DNA of 64,000 bases from Panulirus ornatus (GCF_036320965.1 NC_092287.1:7643797-7707796), one strand, 5' to 3'; positions 49,478-61,732 are shown, numbered from the stretch's first letter. Program-made: numbers and translations. Notes: a model not told the origin generated them from the sequence alone.

Positions 49478-49900
49478 AACTGAACACGTTTTCTCTCTTG
49501 ATTCGGGCTTGTGCAACACCTCGAGAACTGGGGGGGAGCCCCAATGCTTTATCTAAATTTAACGGTCCTGAATAACAATTTTCTCCCTAGACCCCTTTCG
49601 TGACACCCACAACCCAACCCTGCGATCAAGCGCACCTACGTTGGGCGTAACCACACCCTCAACTCTAGTCCTGTAAACCCCCCACCTTGAACGTCGCAAA
49701 GACTCTCCCCTTCCCCTCCCTCAACGCTAGGAGCGTCGCAACAGCGACCGTAATCATATTTCCTGTGTGTACCCATCTCGTACCCCCTCTACAGGAGGGT
49801 TTAATTCGCCCCAGTAATGGAGTAATGCTCAGACATGTGAAGCGGCTCTTCCTCCACCTCTTTACGGACCCAGAGTGGCCGTGATAACTTAGACTTCGCC
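49195..49900 (+). pseudogene. second non-LTR retrotransposon RT fossil, interrupted by (CT)n
   Basis: Near 49245-49265 the plus strand reads INSGVPQG, then in a shifted frame PALFLFPTSDLRTNFSTLLP and RVDDDTTLPAHFHTR. These correspond to the SGVPQGSVLSPxLFLLFINDL and YADDTTLH blocks of jockey-like LINEs. After a CT tract, ALSKFNGPE lines up with the expected FNxxKTQF block. Near 49790-49870, LYRRV, FAPVME and SGSSSTSLRTQSG line up with the LYxGLIRPxMEY and WGGSxxTxLL region. Stops and frameshifts are numerous. The element is of a different type from the fossils at 24.2 and 48.5 kb. Confidence 0.8.
49418..49475. repeat. (CT)n microsatellite inside the RT fossil
   Basis: About 29 CT units lie where the LINE protein is expected to be Ser-rich (TCT/TCC codons), so the tract probably grew from element sequence. 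Confidence 0.97.
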
Positions 49901-51494
49901 TGACTCCACACTCCGGACTTAAAATTCTCGCCGCGCCCGGCGCTGGGCTTACACTAAATTAGCTCCCAGTTTTAAGTTTGAGCCTAAAGATGATGGAGGG
50001 ATATCCTGGCCTAAAATCTTCTTAAAACAACTCGGTTTAATTCAACTTCTGGATGTTCACGCCCCAAGCTTACAGAACATATACATAACCAAACCGGATA
50101 AATGAATTTGAAGGCAAGCACGAAAAGTACACAAGGAAATGTGTTTAAACGCATGAAAAATCACTCATTTACACCCCAATATTGATTATTTTCTAATGAC
50201 GTACATAAGTTATTTAATCATAGTTATTCAAATCATCTCGTCGTCAGAGCTTTCTTATAAAACCAAGCCAACACATCCCGCACTCTGTGTTCGTCCTTAT
50301 CACTATGTCCTCATCAGTGTGTCACACTGGGTTCCTCGTCGTCTCGTAACCAGCGCTCATAATCGCAACCTCACTTCGCCCACTGTGGAAATGATACATC
50401 CACCCACGACCTTGCTGGGCCTGGCACGGTCTGTCCACCATTCACACGGCACGAAGACCTACCTAGGCTGGTCAACCCATTCACGCAACGACCCTACGAC
50501 CCTGTTACCTTGTTGGCACAGTCGGCCATCATTCTCATGACGTTTAAAACCCGACCCAAGCCGATTGCCCTAAGACTTCCTTCCCCAGGGATGATCAGAG
50601 AAGCGGGTGTAGCATTCGGAACCTCACCAGACTGGCGGCAGACACACCCACGACCTCCCAGCATCCCTTCACCACACCCACCCTCCCCCATGCCAACATG
50701 GATTTAACCCCCTTTCCCCCACCCCTCTTCAAGTCCGACGGCACGATCCTCCAGCACGTCGGCACGACCCCGCTGGGTACGCCGACGTGACATTTAACCT
50801 ACAACCCCCTTGAGGGGTCAAGTTAATGACCTCCTCACATGACCAGAGACACACGGGTGGACCTGTCACACCGTAACGAGACGCAAGATGATTCCCCCTC
50901 CTCTCTCTCTCTCTCTCCCCGGGGCCAGGCGACCTCCCCCCACGGCAAGAGAGCGAGAAACGAGAGAAGCACATATAATAGGGGGAAATCAGTGTCAGCC
51001 TCTGGTGGTGGTGGTGGTGATGAATGGTGGAGGTAGTGGTGGGGGAAGGAGGAGGGCGAGTCGGTGTGTGTGTGTTGGGGTGAGTGTGTGTGTGTGTGTG
51101 AGTGTTGGGGAGGATGTTGAAGAGAAGGTAGAGGAGAAGATTACAGATGTGAAACGCGCTACGATAAACCAAGACAAAACTGGGAGAACGTGGCACCAAT
51201 TGACACAGTAAGAGAGATTAATTGGGGAAAGCGGACCAGGAGAGCTGAAGGTAGTAACACACGGGGCTTGACAGCCGAGCGTTTCCCCCCCTCCCCCCAA
51301 AGGTGAGCCCAAAGCGGCAGAGCAGCTGTGACGGGCTGGTACAGCAGACTCTGGCAGCACGTCAGGTTCTGACGAGAGTCATGGACGACCACTGAACTTG
51401 ACGCATGAGCGAACATCTATTATGTTCTTTTGAAACATTGTACTTAAAAGACTTCATGATACATAACGTCAAACAATTACTTCTTTATAAAGTT
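49901..51494. other. unique sequence
   Basis: About 1.6 kb. At 50730-50830 a few CGGCACGAC and GGGGTCAAG motifs resemble the dispersed CTCAAGGGTCG minisatellite family. At 50995-51110 short GGT and GT runs occur. Open frames up to 121 codons on either strand (50995-51360 minus) have no recognised domain. Confidence 0.4.
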
Positions 51495-51501
51495 GATGAT
51501 G

Positions 51502-51545
<44 letters not shown>

Positions 51546-51705
51546 TATAATAATAATAGTAGTAGTAGTAGTAGTAGTAGTAACACCAAAAATAATAATA
51601 ATAATAAATTTAATAGTAGTAGTAGTAGTAATGACACCAATAATAATAATAATAATGATAATAATAATATTAATAGTAGTAGTAGTAGTAATGACACTAA
51701 TGATA

Positions 51706-51766
<61 letters not shown>

Positions 51767-51775
51767 TAATAACAA

Positions 51776-51867
<92 letters not shown>
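51495..51867 (+). repeat. compound (TAA)n-(TAG)n array
   Basis: Blocks of TAA repeat alternate with (TAG)5-8 blocks. Two inner cycles share AATGACACYAATAATAAT-like joints, so there is a higher-order unit. Asn, Ser, Ile and Leu polymers are artefacts. Confidence 0.96.
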
Positions 51868-52164
51868 TTATCAGTTGCTTGCATCCCATTTTTTCACAAC
51901 ACCTACCATTCATCCCTTCATCACGAACCCCTGGGAAAAATAAATACACAATAACCAAACCCTCTGATCCCTGAGGGTCAGGTCATCATCCCCAAGGGGT
52001 CACAGTCCGTCGTGGGTCAAAGAGGTCAAACTGACGCCCGGCTGCAGGCGTCAGCAGTATCCTACCATCAGCACTCAGCAACCTGGCTCTTCCTCCCCTT
52101 CCCCACCATACACCCCGGCCAGCCAACACTGACCCCCAACCATCCGCGGTCAACACAGTGGTCC

Positions 52165-52735
52165 GCCCTGGGAGGCAACAGAGTAAGAGCTGCTCTCTGT
52201 CTGTCCGTCTGTTTGTCTGTCTCAACAGAGAGTAAAAGCTGCTGTCTGTCTGTCTGTCTGTCTTAACAGAGATTAAAAGCTGCTGTCTGTCTGTCTGTTT
52301 GTCTGTCTCAACAGAGAGTAAAAGCTGCTGTCTGTCTGTCAGTCTCAACAGAGTGAAACCTGCTGTCTGTCTGTCTGTCTCAACAGAGATTGAAAGCTGC
52401 TGTCTGTCTGTCTGTCTGTCTGTCAGTCTCAACAGAGTGAAACCTGCTGTCTGTCTGTCTGTCTTAACAGAGAGCAAAAGCTGCTATCTGTCTGTCTGCC
52501 TGTCTCAACAGAGAGTAAAAGCTGCTGTCTGTTTGTCTGGTTCAACAGAGTGAAACCTGCTGTCTGTCTGTCTGTCTCAACAGAGAGTGAAACCTGCTGT
52601 CTGTCTGTCTGTCTCAACAGAGAGTAAAACCTGCTGTCTGTCTGTCTGTCTTAACCGAGAGTAAAAGTTGATGTGTGTCTATCTGCTGTCTGTCTCAACA
52701 GAGAGTAAAAGCTGTCAGTCTGTCTGTCTGTCCGA
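52165..52735 (+). repeat. ~38-45-bp minisatellite with (CTGT)n and CAACAG
   Basis: About fourteen units with CAACAGAGAGTAAAAGCTG, CTGTCTGTCTGTCT and variable tetranucleotide length. Each unit contains a pyrimidine run followed by CAACAG or TAACAG, resembling an animal 3' splice site. Two unit types differ as AGAGAGTAAAAGC and AGAGTGAAACC. Confidence 0.93.
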
Positions 52736-52787
52736 CCAACCAGAGGGGTGGGGGGAAAGCAACAACGGTAACTAAAGAGCGTGTGGT

Positions 52788-52852
52788 AGTAGTAGTAATA
52801 GTAGTAGTAGTAGTAATAGTAGTAGTAGTAGTAATAGTAGTAGTAGTAGTAA

Positions 52853-52910
<58 letters not shown>

Positions 52911-52911
52911 T

Positions 52912-52965
<54 letters not shown>

Positions 52966-52966
52966 A
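52788..52966 (+). repeat. (TAG)n trinucleotide repeat
   Basis: About 180 bp of TAG with regular TAA interruptions every five triplets in the first half and one TTG in the second. Confidence 0.97.
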
Positions 52967-53493
52967 TTCTGGAGATAACAACCATGAACAACTGTCAAAT
53001 ACCACCCGACCTCCACTGTAGCCTCCCTCACCCACGATCACACTAGGCGACGCCGCTCGAGCGCGGCGCCCACCCACCCACCCTCCGCCCCTCTACGCAG
53101 GGAGGGAGGGTGGGGAAACGGGGTGTTTCCCCCCTCCCCTCCCCTCCGCTGGAAGTGCGGTGCCGATAATTTCATGGAGGCAACCCGGGCGGTGCCTTGG
53201 CCGCAAGTTACCTAAGATGATTACAACAGAGCCTCGTTAGAATCAATCTAATTAGAGGGGGGCGAGATGGGAGGCAGAGAGGAAGGGGGTAGCGAGAGAG
53301 GAGAGGATGGGGTGGCAGTTGGAGGGGGAGGGTGAAGAGTGGAGTAAGAGGAAAAGAAACAGACGAGACACAGCTTAAGGGGGCGCAAGACGTGATGAAC
53401 GGGTCACATGCGAGATAACGAGGGAATAAAGAGAGCGAGAGAAGAAAACGAAAATGTTTAGCACTTAACACTTTTAAAAACAAACTACCATAG
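52967..53493. other. unique sequence upstream of the 21-bp array
   Basis: GC-rich (53040-53180) then purine-rich on plus (53250-53460). No gene or transposon end recognised at the array boundary. Confidence 0.4.
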
Positions 53494-56400
53494 CTCCACG
53501 TACACTAATACGAACTCCACGTACCCTAATACTAACTCCACGTCCCCTAATACTAACTCCACGTCCCCTAATACTAACTCCACGTCCCCTAATACTAACT
53601 CCACGTACCCTAATACTAACTCCACGTACCCTAATACTAACTCCACGTATCCTAATACTAACTCCACGTACCCTAATACTAACTCCACGTCCCCTAATAC
53701 TAACTCCACGTATCCTAATACTAACTCCACGTACCCTAATACTAACTCCACGTACCCTAATACTAACTCCACGTATCCTAATACTAACTCCACGTACCCT
53801 AATACTAACTCCACGTATCCTAATACTAACTCCACGTACCCTAATACTAACTCCACGTCCCCTAATACTAACTCCACGTACCCTAATACTAACCTCACAT
53901 ACCCTAATGCTACCTTCACATACCCTAATACTAACTCCACGTACCCTAATACTAACTCCACGTCCCCTAATACTAACTCCACGTACCCTAATACTAACTC
54001 CACGTCCCCTAATACTAACTCCACGTATCCTAATACTAACTCCACGTCCCCTAATACTAACTCCACGTACCCTAATACTAACTCCACGTCCCCTAATACT
54101 AACTCCACGTACCCTAATACTAACTCCACGTACCCTAATACTAACTCCACGTCCCCTAATACTAACTCCACGTACCCTAATACTAACTCCACGTCCCCTA
54201 ATACTAACTCCACGTACCCTAATACTAACTCCACGTACCCTAATACTAACTCCACGTCCCCTAATACTAACTCCACGTACCCTAATACTAACTCCACGTC
54301 CCCTAATACTAACTCCACGTCCCCTAATACTAACTCCACGTCCCCTAATACTAACTCCACGTACCCTAATACTAACTCCACGTCCCCTAATACTAACTCC
54401 ACGTACCCTAATACTAACTCCACGTACCCTAATACTAACTCCACGTCCCCTAATACTAACTCCACGTCCCCTAATACTAACTCCACGTACCCTAATACTA
54501 ACTCCACGTACCCTAATACTAACTCCACGTACCCTAATACTAACTCCACGTACCCTAATACTAACTCCACGTACCCTAATACTAACTCCACGTACCCTAA
54601 TACTAACTCCACGTCCCCTAATACTAACTCCACGTACCCTAATACTAACTCCACGTACCCTAATACTAACTCCACGTACCCTAATACTAACTCCACGTAC
54701 CCTAATACTAACTCCACGTCCCCTAATACTAACTCCACGTACCCTAATACTAACTCCACGTACCCTAATACTAACTCCACGTCCCCTAATACTAACTCCA
54801 CGTACCCTAATACTAACTCCACGTACCCTAATACTAACTCCACGTCCCCTAATACTAACTCCACGTACCCTAATACTAACTCCACGTATCCTAATACTAA
54901 CTCCACGTACCCTAATACTAACTCCACGTACCCTAATACTAACTCCACGTACCCTAATACTAACTCCACGTCCCCTAATACTAACTCCACGTATCCTAAT
55001 ACTAACTCCACGTCCCCTAATACTAACTCCACGTACCCTAATACTAACTCCACGTACCCTAATACTAACTCCACGTATCCTAATACTAACTCCACGTACC
55101 CTAATACTAACTCCACGTACCCTAATACTAACTCCACGTCCCCTAATACTAACTCCACGTCCCCTAATACTAACTCCACGTACCCTAATACTAACTCCAC
55201 GTACCCTAATACTAACTCCACGTACCCTAATACTAACTCCACGTATCCTAATACTAACTCCACGTACCCTAATACTAACTCCACGTACCCTAATACTAAC
55301 TCCACGTACCCTAATACTAACTCCACGTATCCTAATACTAACTCCACGTATCCTAATACTAACTCCACGTATCCTAATACTAACTCCACGTCCCCTAATA
55401 CTAACTCCACGTATCCTAATACTAACTCCACGTCCCCTAATACTAACTCCACGTATCCTAATACTAACTCCACGTCCCCTAATACTAACTCCACGTATCC
55501 TAATACTAACTCCACGTATCCTAATACTAACTCCACGTATCCTAATACTAACTCCACGTATCCTAATACTAACTCCACGTACCCTAATACTAACTCCACG
55601 TACCCTAATACTAACTCCACGTACCCTAATACTAACTCCACGTATCCTAATACTAACTCCACGTCCCCTAATACTAACTCCACGTCCCCTAATACTAACT
55701 CCACGTACCCTAATACTAACTCCACGTCCCCTAATACTAACTCCACGTACCCTAATACTAACTCCACGTACCCTAATACTAACTCCACGTACCCTAATAC
55801 TAACTCCACGTACCCTAATACTAACTCCACGTACCCTAATACTAACTCCACGTACCCTAATACTAACTCCACGTACCCTAATACTAACTCCACGTCCCCT
55901 AATACTAACTCCACGTACCCTAATACTAACTCCACGTACCCTAATACTAACTCCACGTACCCTAATACTAACTCCACGTCCCCTAATACTAACTCCACGT
56001 ACCCTAATACTAACTCCACGTCCCCTAATACTAACTCCACGTATCCTAATACTAACTCCACGTACCCTAATACTAACTCCACGTCCCCTAATACTAACTC
56101 CACGTATCCTAATACTAACTCCACGTACCCTAATACTAACTCCACGTATCCTAATACTAACTCCACGTATCCTAATACTAACTCCACGTCCCCTAATACT
56201 AACTCCACGTATCCTAATACTAACTCCACGTATCCTAATACTAACTCCACGTACCCTAATACTAACTCCACGTCCCCTAATACTAACTCCACGTATCCTA
56301 ATACTAACTCCACGTCCCCTAATACTAACTCCACGTACCCTAATACTAACTCCACGTCCCCTAATACTAACTCCACGTCCCCTAATACTAACTCCACGTA

Positions 56401-59400
56401 TCCTAATACTAACTCCACGTCCCCTAATACTAACTCCACGTACCCTAATACTAACTCCACGTACCCTAATACTAACTCCACGTACCCTAATACTAACTCC
56501 ACGTACCCTAATACTAACTCCACGTCCCCTAATACTAACTCCACGTATCCTAATACTAACTCCACGTACCCTAATACTAACTCCACGTATCCTAATACTA
56601 ACTCCACGTACCCTAATACTAACTCCACGTATCCTAATACTAACTCCACGTACCCTAATACTAACTCCACGTATCCTAATACTAACTCCACGTACCCTAA
56701 TACTAACTCCACGTCCCCTAATACTAACTCCACGTCCCCTAATACTAACTCCACGTACCCTAATACTAACTCCACGTACCCTAATACTAACTCCACGTAC
56801 CCTAATACTAACTCCACGTACCCTAATACTAACTCCACGTCCCCTAATACTAACTCCACGTCCCCTAATACTAACTCCACGTACCCTAATACTAACTCCA
56901 CGTCCCCTAATACTAACTCCACGTACCCTAATACTAACTCCACGTATCCTAATACTAACTCCACGTACCCTAATACTAACTCCACGTATCCTAATACTAA
57001 CTCCACGTACCCTAATACTAACTCCACGTACCCTAATACTAACTCCACGTACCCTAATACTAACTCCACGTACCCTAATACTAACTCCACGTACCCTAAT
57101 ACTAACTCCACGTACCCTAATACTAACTCCACGTACCCTAATACTAACTCCACGTACCCTAATACTAACTCCACGTACCCTAATACTAACTCCACGTACC
57201 CTAATACTAACTCCACGTACCCTAATACTAACTCCACGTACCCTAATACTAACTCCACGTACCCTAATACTAACTCCACGTACCCTAATACTAACTCCAC
57301 GTACCCTAATACTAACTCCACGTCCCCTAATACTAACTCCACGTATCCTAATACTAACTCCACGTACCCTAATACTAACTCCACGTCCCCTAATACTAAC
57401 TCCACGTCCCCTAATACTAACTCCACGTACCCTAATACTAACTCCACGTACCCTAATACTAACTCCACGTCCCCTAATACTAACTCCACGTACCCTAATA
57501 CTAACTCCACGTCCCCTAATACTAACTCCACGTATCCTAATACTAACTCCACGTACCCTAATACTAACTCCACGTCCCCTAATACTAACTCCACGTCCCC
57601 TAATACTAACTCCACGTATCCTAATACTAACTCCACGTCCCCTAATACTAACTCCACGTCCCCTAATACTAACTCCACGTACCCTAATACTAACTCCACG
57701 TCCCCTAATACTAACTCCACGTCCCCTAATACTAACTCCACGTACCCTAATACTAACTCCACGTCCCCTAATACTAACTCCACGTCCCCTAATACTAACT
57801 CCACGTACCCTAATACTAACTCCACGTACCCTAATACTAACTCCACGTCCCCTAATACTAACTCCACGTCCCCTAATACTAACTCCACGTCCCCTAATAC
57901 TAACTCCACGTCCCCTAATACTAACTCCACGTCCCCTAATACTAACTCCACGTACCCTAATACTAACTCCACGTCCCCTAATACTAACTCCACGTCCCCT
58001 AATACTAACTCCACGTACCCTAATACTAACTCCACGTCCCCTAATACTAACTCCACGTCCCCTAATACTAACTCCACGTATCCTAATACTAACTCCACGT
58101 ACCCTAATACTAACTCCACGTACCCTAATACTAACTCCACGTATCCTAATACTAACTCCACGTCCCCTAATACTAACTCCACGTCCCCTAATACTAACTC
58201 CACGTATCCTAATACTAACTCCACGTACCCTAATACTAACTCCACGTCCCCTAATACTAACTCCACGTCCCCTAATACTAACTCCACGTCCCCTAATACT
58301 AACTCCACGTCCCCTAATACTAACTCCACGTACCCTAATACTAACTCCACGTCCCCTAATACTAACTCCACGTACCCTAATACTAACTCCACGTACCCTA
58401 ATACTAACTCCACGTCCCCTAATACTAACTCCACGTACCCTAATACTAACTCCACGTACCCTAATACTAACTCCACGTACCCTAATACTAACTCCACGTA
58501 CCCTAATACTAACTCCACGTCCCCTAATACTAACTCCACGTCCCCTAATACTAACTCCACGTATCCTAATACTAACTCCACGTCCCCTAATACTAACTCC
58601 ACGTCCCCTAATACTAACTCCACGTACCCTAATACTAACTCCACGTCCCCTAATACTAACTCCACGTACCCTAATACTAACTCCACGTACCCTAATACTA
58701 ACTCCACGTACCCTAATACTAACTCCACGTATCCTAATACTAACTCCACGTCCCCTAATACTAACTCCACGTATCCTAATACTAACTCCACGTACCCTAA
58801 TACTAACTCCACGTACCCTAATACTAACTCCACGTCCCCTAATACTAACTCCACGTATCCTAATACTAACTCCACGTACCCTAATACTAACTCCACGTAC
58901 CCTAATACTAACTCCACGTATCCTAATACTAACTCCACGTATCCTAATACTAACTCCACGTCCCCTAATACTAACTCCACGTCCCCTAATACTAACTCCA
59001 CGTATCCTAATACTAACTCCACGTCCCCTAATACTAACTCCACGTACCCTAATACTAACTCCACGTATCCTAATACTAACTCCACGTATCCTAATACTAA
59101 CTCCACGTCCCCTAATACTAACTCCACGTATCCTAATACTAACTCCACGTACCCTAATACTAACTCCACGTACCCTAATACTAACTCCACGTACCCTAAT
59201 ACTAACTCCACGTACCCTAATACTAACTCCACGTACCCTAATACTAACTCCACGTCCCCTAATACTAACTCCACGTATCCTAATACTAACTCCACGTATC
59301 CTAATACTAACTCCACGTACCCTAATACTAACTCCACGTCCCCTAATACTAACTCCACGTATCCTAATACTAACTCCACGTATCCTAATACTAACTCCAC

Positions 59401-59470
59401 GTCCCCTAATACTAACTCCACGTATCCTAATACTAACTCCACGTATCCTAATACTAACTCCACGTCCCCA
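53494..59470. repeat. 21-bp satellite-like array, ~285 units
   Basis: About 5,977 bp of head-to-tail 21-bp units reading CGTACCC, then TAATACTAACTCCA on plus. Almost all variation sits at two adjacent bases, giving three unit types: CGTACCC, CGTCCCC and CGTATCC. No unit changes length by a non-multiple of three across the array, since reading phase is kept throughout. Hence the very long open frames: VSIRxRG heptads (about 2,000 codons, minus), VELVLGY (about 1,990, minus) and LTPRxLI (about 1,890, plus). Two diverged units lie at about 53886-53927. The first unit at the 5' edge is also diverged (CGTACACTAATACGA), and the 3' edge is abrupt. On minus each unit contains TTAGTATTAGG, which resembles the arthropod TTAGG telomere motif. 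No promoter, signal peptide or codon bias supports translation. Confidence 0.97.
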
Positions 59471-59689
59471 AACGGTGTGTACCACGGCTTTTACCCCAGC
59501 GTTAATAATCTATCTTTTTTTTTCCCCCTTTTACTCGGGTGTTCCTGCACGAGGCTCGGAGGCGTGGGAAGAATGAACTGACGCCGTGTTCAGCCGAACC
59601 TGTTTAGGGTAAGGGACGGCCTTTGTTCATATGTCGGAGTGCGTTCATCCATCCCCCTCCCCCCCAACCCCTGGCGGGGCGGTGCGGCC

Positions 59690-60135
59690 CTTAAGTGCGA
59701 CTGGGCACGACGAAAGGGGGTCCTTCAAGTATGACTGAGCACGACGGAAGGGGCACCTCAAGTACGACGGTTGCGACGCCCTTAGCACGACGGAAGGGCC
59801 CCTTAAGTACGACTGAGCTCGAAGGAAGGTGCCCTTCAAGTACGACGGTTGCGACGCCCTGACCACAACGGAAGGGGCCCTTAAGTACGACTGAGCACGA
59901 CAGAAGGGGCCCTTCAAGTACGACGGTGCGACCCCTGAGCACGACGGAAGGGGCCCCTAAGTATGACGGTTGCGACGCCCCAAGCACGACGGAAGAGGCC
60001 TTTAGCACGACAGTTCGACCTTTGAGCAAGATGATAAGACCTTCTGGGCATAACCTTATGTTTCATGGGTCAGAGCACTGACCAGGCCATCACACCCCGA
60101 AGGGGTCATCCCGTCGCACGGGTGCTCAAGGGGGG
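59690..60135 (+). repeat. ~30-35-bp minisatellite, dispersed GTACGAC/GAGCACGAC family
   Basis: About ten imperfect units with AAGTACGACTGAGCACGAC, GGAAGGGGCCCTT and GACGGTTGCGACGCCC. The GTACGAC and GAGCACGAC words and the final GTGCTCAAGGGG tie it to the arrays at 9.2 and 34 kb. A G-run of about 15 ends it. Confidence 0.85.
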
Positions 60136-60265
60136 GGGGGGGGGATCGAACCCTCGTCCTCGTTGAGGATTTAAAACAGACACCAGCACAGCCCCTAGTT
60201 GCCTCCATCTGTCTGTCTGCATTCGAACCCTCTAATTAAAACATATGCCGAGAACGTCGGCTTAT

Positions 60266-60268
<3 letters not shown>
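60136..60268. other. unique sequence with two tRNA-like B-box motifs on minus
   Basis: On minus, GGTTCGATCCC (about 60143-60153) and GGTTCGAATGC (about 60219-60229) lie 76 bp apart. No A box is convincing, so a decayed tRNA-derived repeat is only a possibility. Confidence 0.25.

Positions 60269-60347
<79 letters not shown>
60269..60347. repeat. (AG)n microsatellite
   Basis: A pure AG tract of about 39 units. Confidence 0.98.
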
Positions 60348-60350
<3 letters not shown>

Positions 60351-60918
60351 GCTTCTACCAGTATAAAAAGGGTGGGGCAAGAGATATATTTAAAGAGACG
60401 AGAGAGAGAGGCAAACACAGGCGCCATTCATCAAATGAGCAACTTCAACTGACGGAGTTGACTCAGTACCTGAGAACCCCCCAACCCCCGAACACCCTCC
60501 ACTAACCTCCACCCCCCACCCCTTCCCCTTATTTACACAGCAACTCACCGGGCCTGCCCAGACCTCCCTCACCCCCTTCCCCTCACAAAGAGCTATTTAC
60601 CCTCTCCGTGCAGTTACCCCCGAGTGCCTCCGCATGCTTATTCTCAATTACGTCGGAGGCAATGGTGCTTGAGCTATCATTACACCCGATCCTCACGGAA
60701 ACAAATTGGGCGTGTTACTCTATGTATGAAGTGTTACGAAACGTCTACACAGGATCGGATTCTATTTCTTTAGTATTTTTTTCTTCTTTTCTTTTTTTTT
60801 TTCCATTTCCACTTGTCACGTTGTTGACTGTGACACTCTGATGATGGGGTAAAGGGTCGAGCTAAGATTGTACGCGTTTCTGACAAGCTACTTATGCGGG
60901 GAGAGGGAGAATGGATAC
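60348..60918. other. unique sequence
   Basis: C-rich then mixed DNA with a T-rich run at 60776-60803. No gene recognised. Confidence 0.4.
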
Positions 60919-60966
60919 CACACACACACACACACACACACACCACACACACACACACACACACAC
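60919..60966. repeat. (CA)n microsatellite
   Basis: About 23 CA units with one CCA slip near 60942. Confidence 0.97.
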
Positions 60967-60974
60967 GCATCTAT

Positions 60975-61400
60975 TCACTTCTTCATTATACCCCACTTAT
61001 TCATCTCAATCATACCCCAGCATCATTCACCCCTTCATTATACCCCAGCTTTATTCATCTCAATCATACCCCAGCATTATTCACCTCTTCATTATACCTC
61101 AGCGTTATTCATCTCAATCATACCCCAGCATTATTCACCTCTTCATTATACCCCAGCGTTATTCATCTCAATCATACCCCCAGCATTATTCACCTCTTCA
61201 TTATACCCCAGCGTTATTCATCTCAATCATACCCCAGCATTATTCACCTCTCCATCATACCCCACTTATTCATCGCAATCATACCACAGATTTATTCACT
61301 TCTTCATTATACACCAGCGGTACAATGCACCTCTTCATTATACCCTCGTATCATTCACCTCTTCATTATACCCTAGTGTTATTCATCTCTTCATCATGCC
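60975..61400 (+). repeat. 54-bp dimeric minisatellite
   Basis: Two 27-bp monomers alternate: A, ATTCATCTCAATCATACCCC plus AGCATT, and B, ATTCACCTCTTCATTATACC plus CCAGCGTT. About seven to eight dimers occur, with the last ones diverged and B-only. As 54 is a multiple of three, three plus frames are open for 160-227 codons. Confidence 0.93.
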
Positions 61401-61406
61401 CTCGTA

Positions 61407-61409
<3 letters not shown>

Positions 61410-61468
<59 letters not shown>
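61410..61468. repeat. (CT)n microsatellite
   Basis: A pure CT tract of about 29 units at the 3' edge of the dimeric array. Confidence 0.98.
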
Positions 61469-61472
<4 letters not shown>

Positions 61473-61692
61473 CCTAGTCTTGTGTGCTCGCTCTCTGCTC
61501 TGCACAAGGGCGCACCAGCTTTGCAAAGAAGGGTCAATTCACCTGATCTAGCCTCTCTCCAAACCGTGTATATCCCTTTACGGCCAGACCTCTCCTCCCC
61601 TCGCATGCTGCGCGTCGTTTGAACACAAATGGAATTATGTGCTGCTTTCCTCCTCCCCCCTAAAAGAAAAAATGGCTGGGTTTTCTCTCAGC

Positions 61693-61695
<3 letters not shown>

Positions 61696-61728
<33 letters not shown>
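61696..61728. repeat. (GA)n microsatellite
   Basis: About 16 GA units. Confidence 0.96.

Positions 61729-61732
<4 letters not shown>

Noticed and set aside
53494..59470. CRISPR array or true telomere
   Set aside because: No spacers, and the unit is 21 bp rather than the TTAGG pentamer.
53474..59576. Open frames of about 1,890-2,000 codons on both strands of the 21-bp array
   Set aside because: They follow from a 21-bp unit without stops in three frames. There is no start context, codon bias or domain, and opposite-strand frames are equally long.
60868..61551. 227-codon plus frame near the 54-bp array
   Set aside because: Three frames are open at once because the unit is 54 bp.
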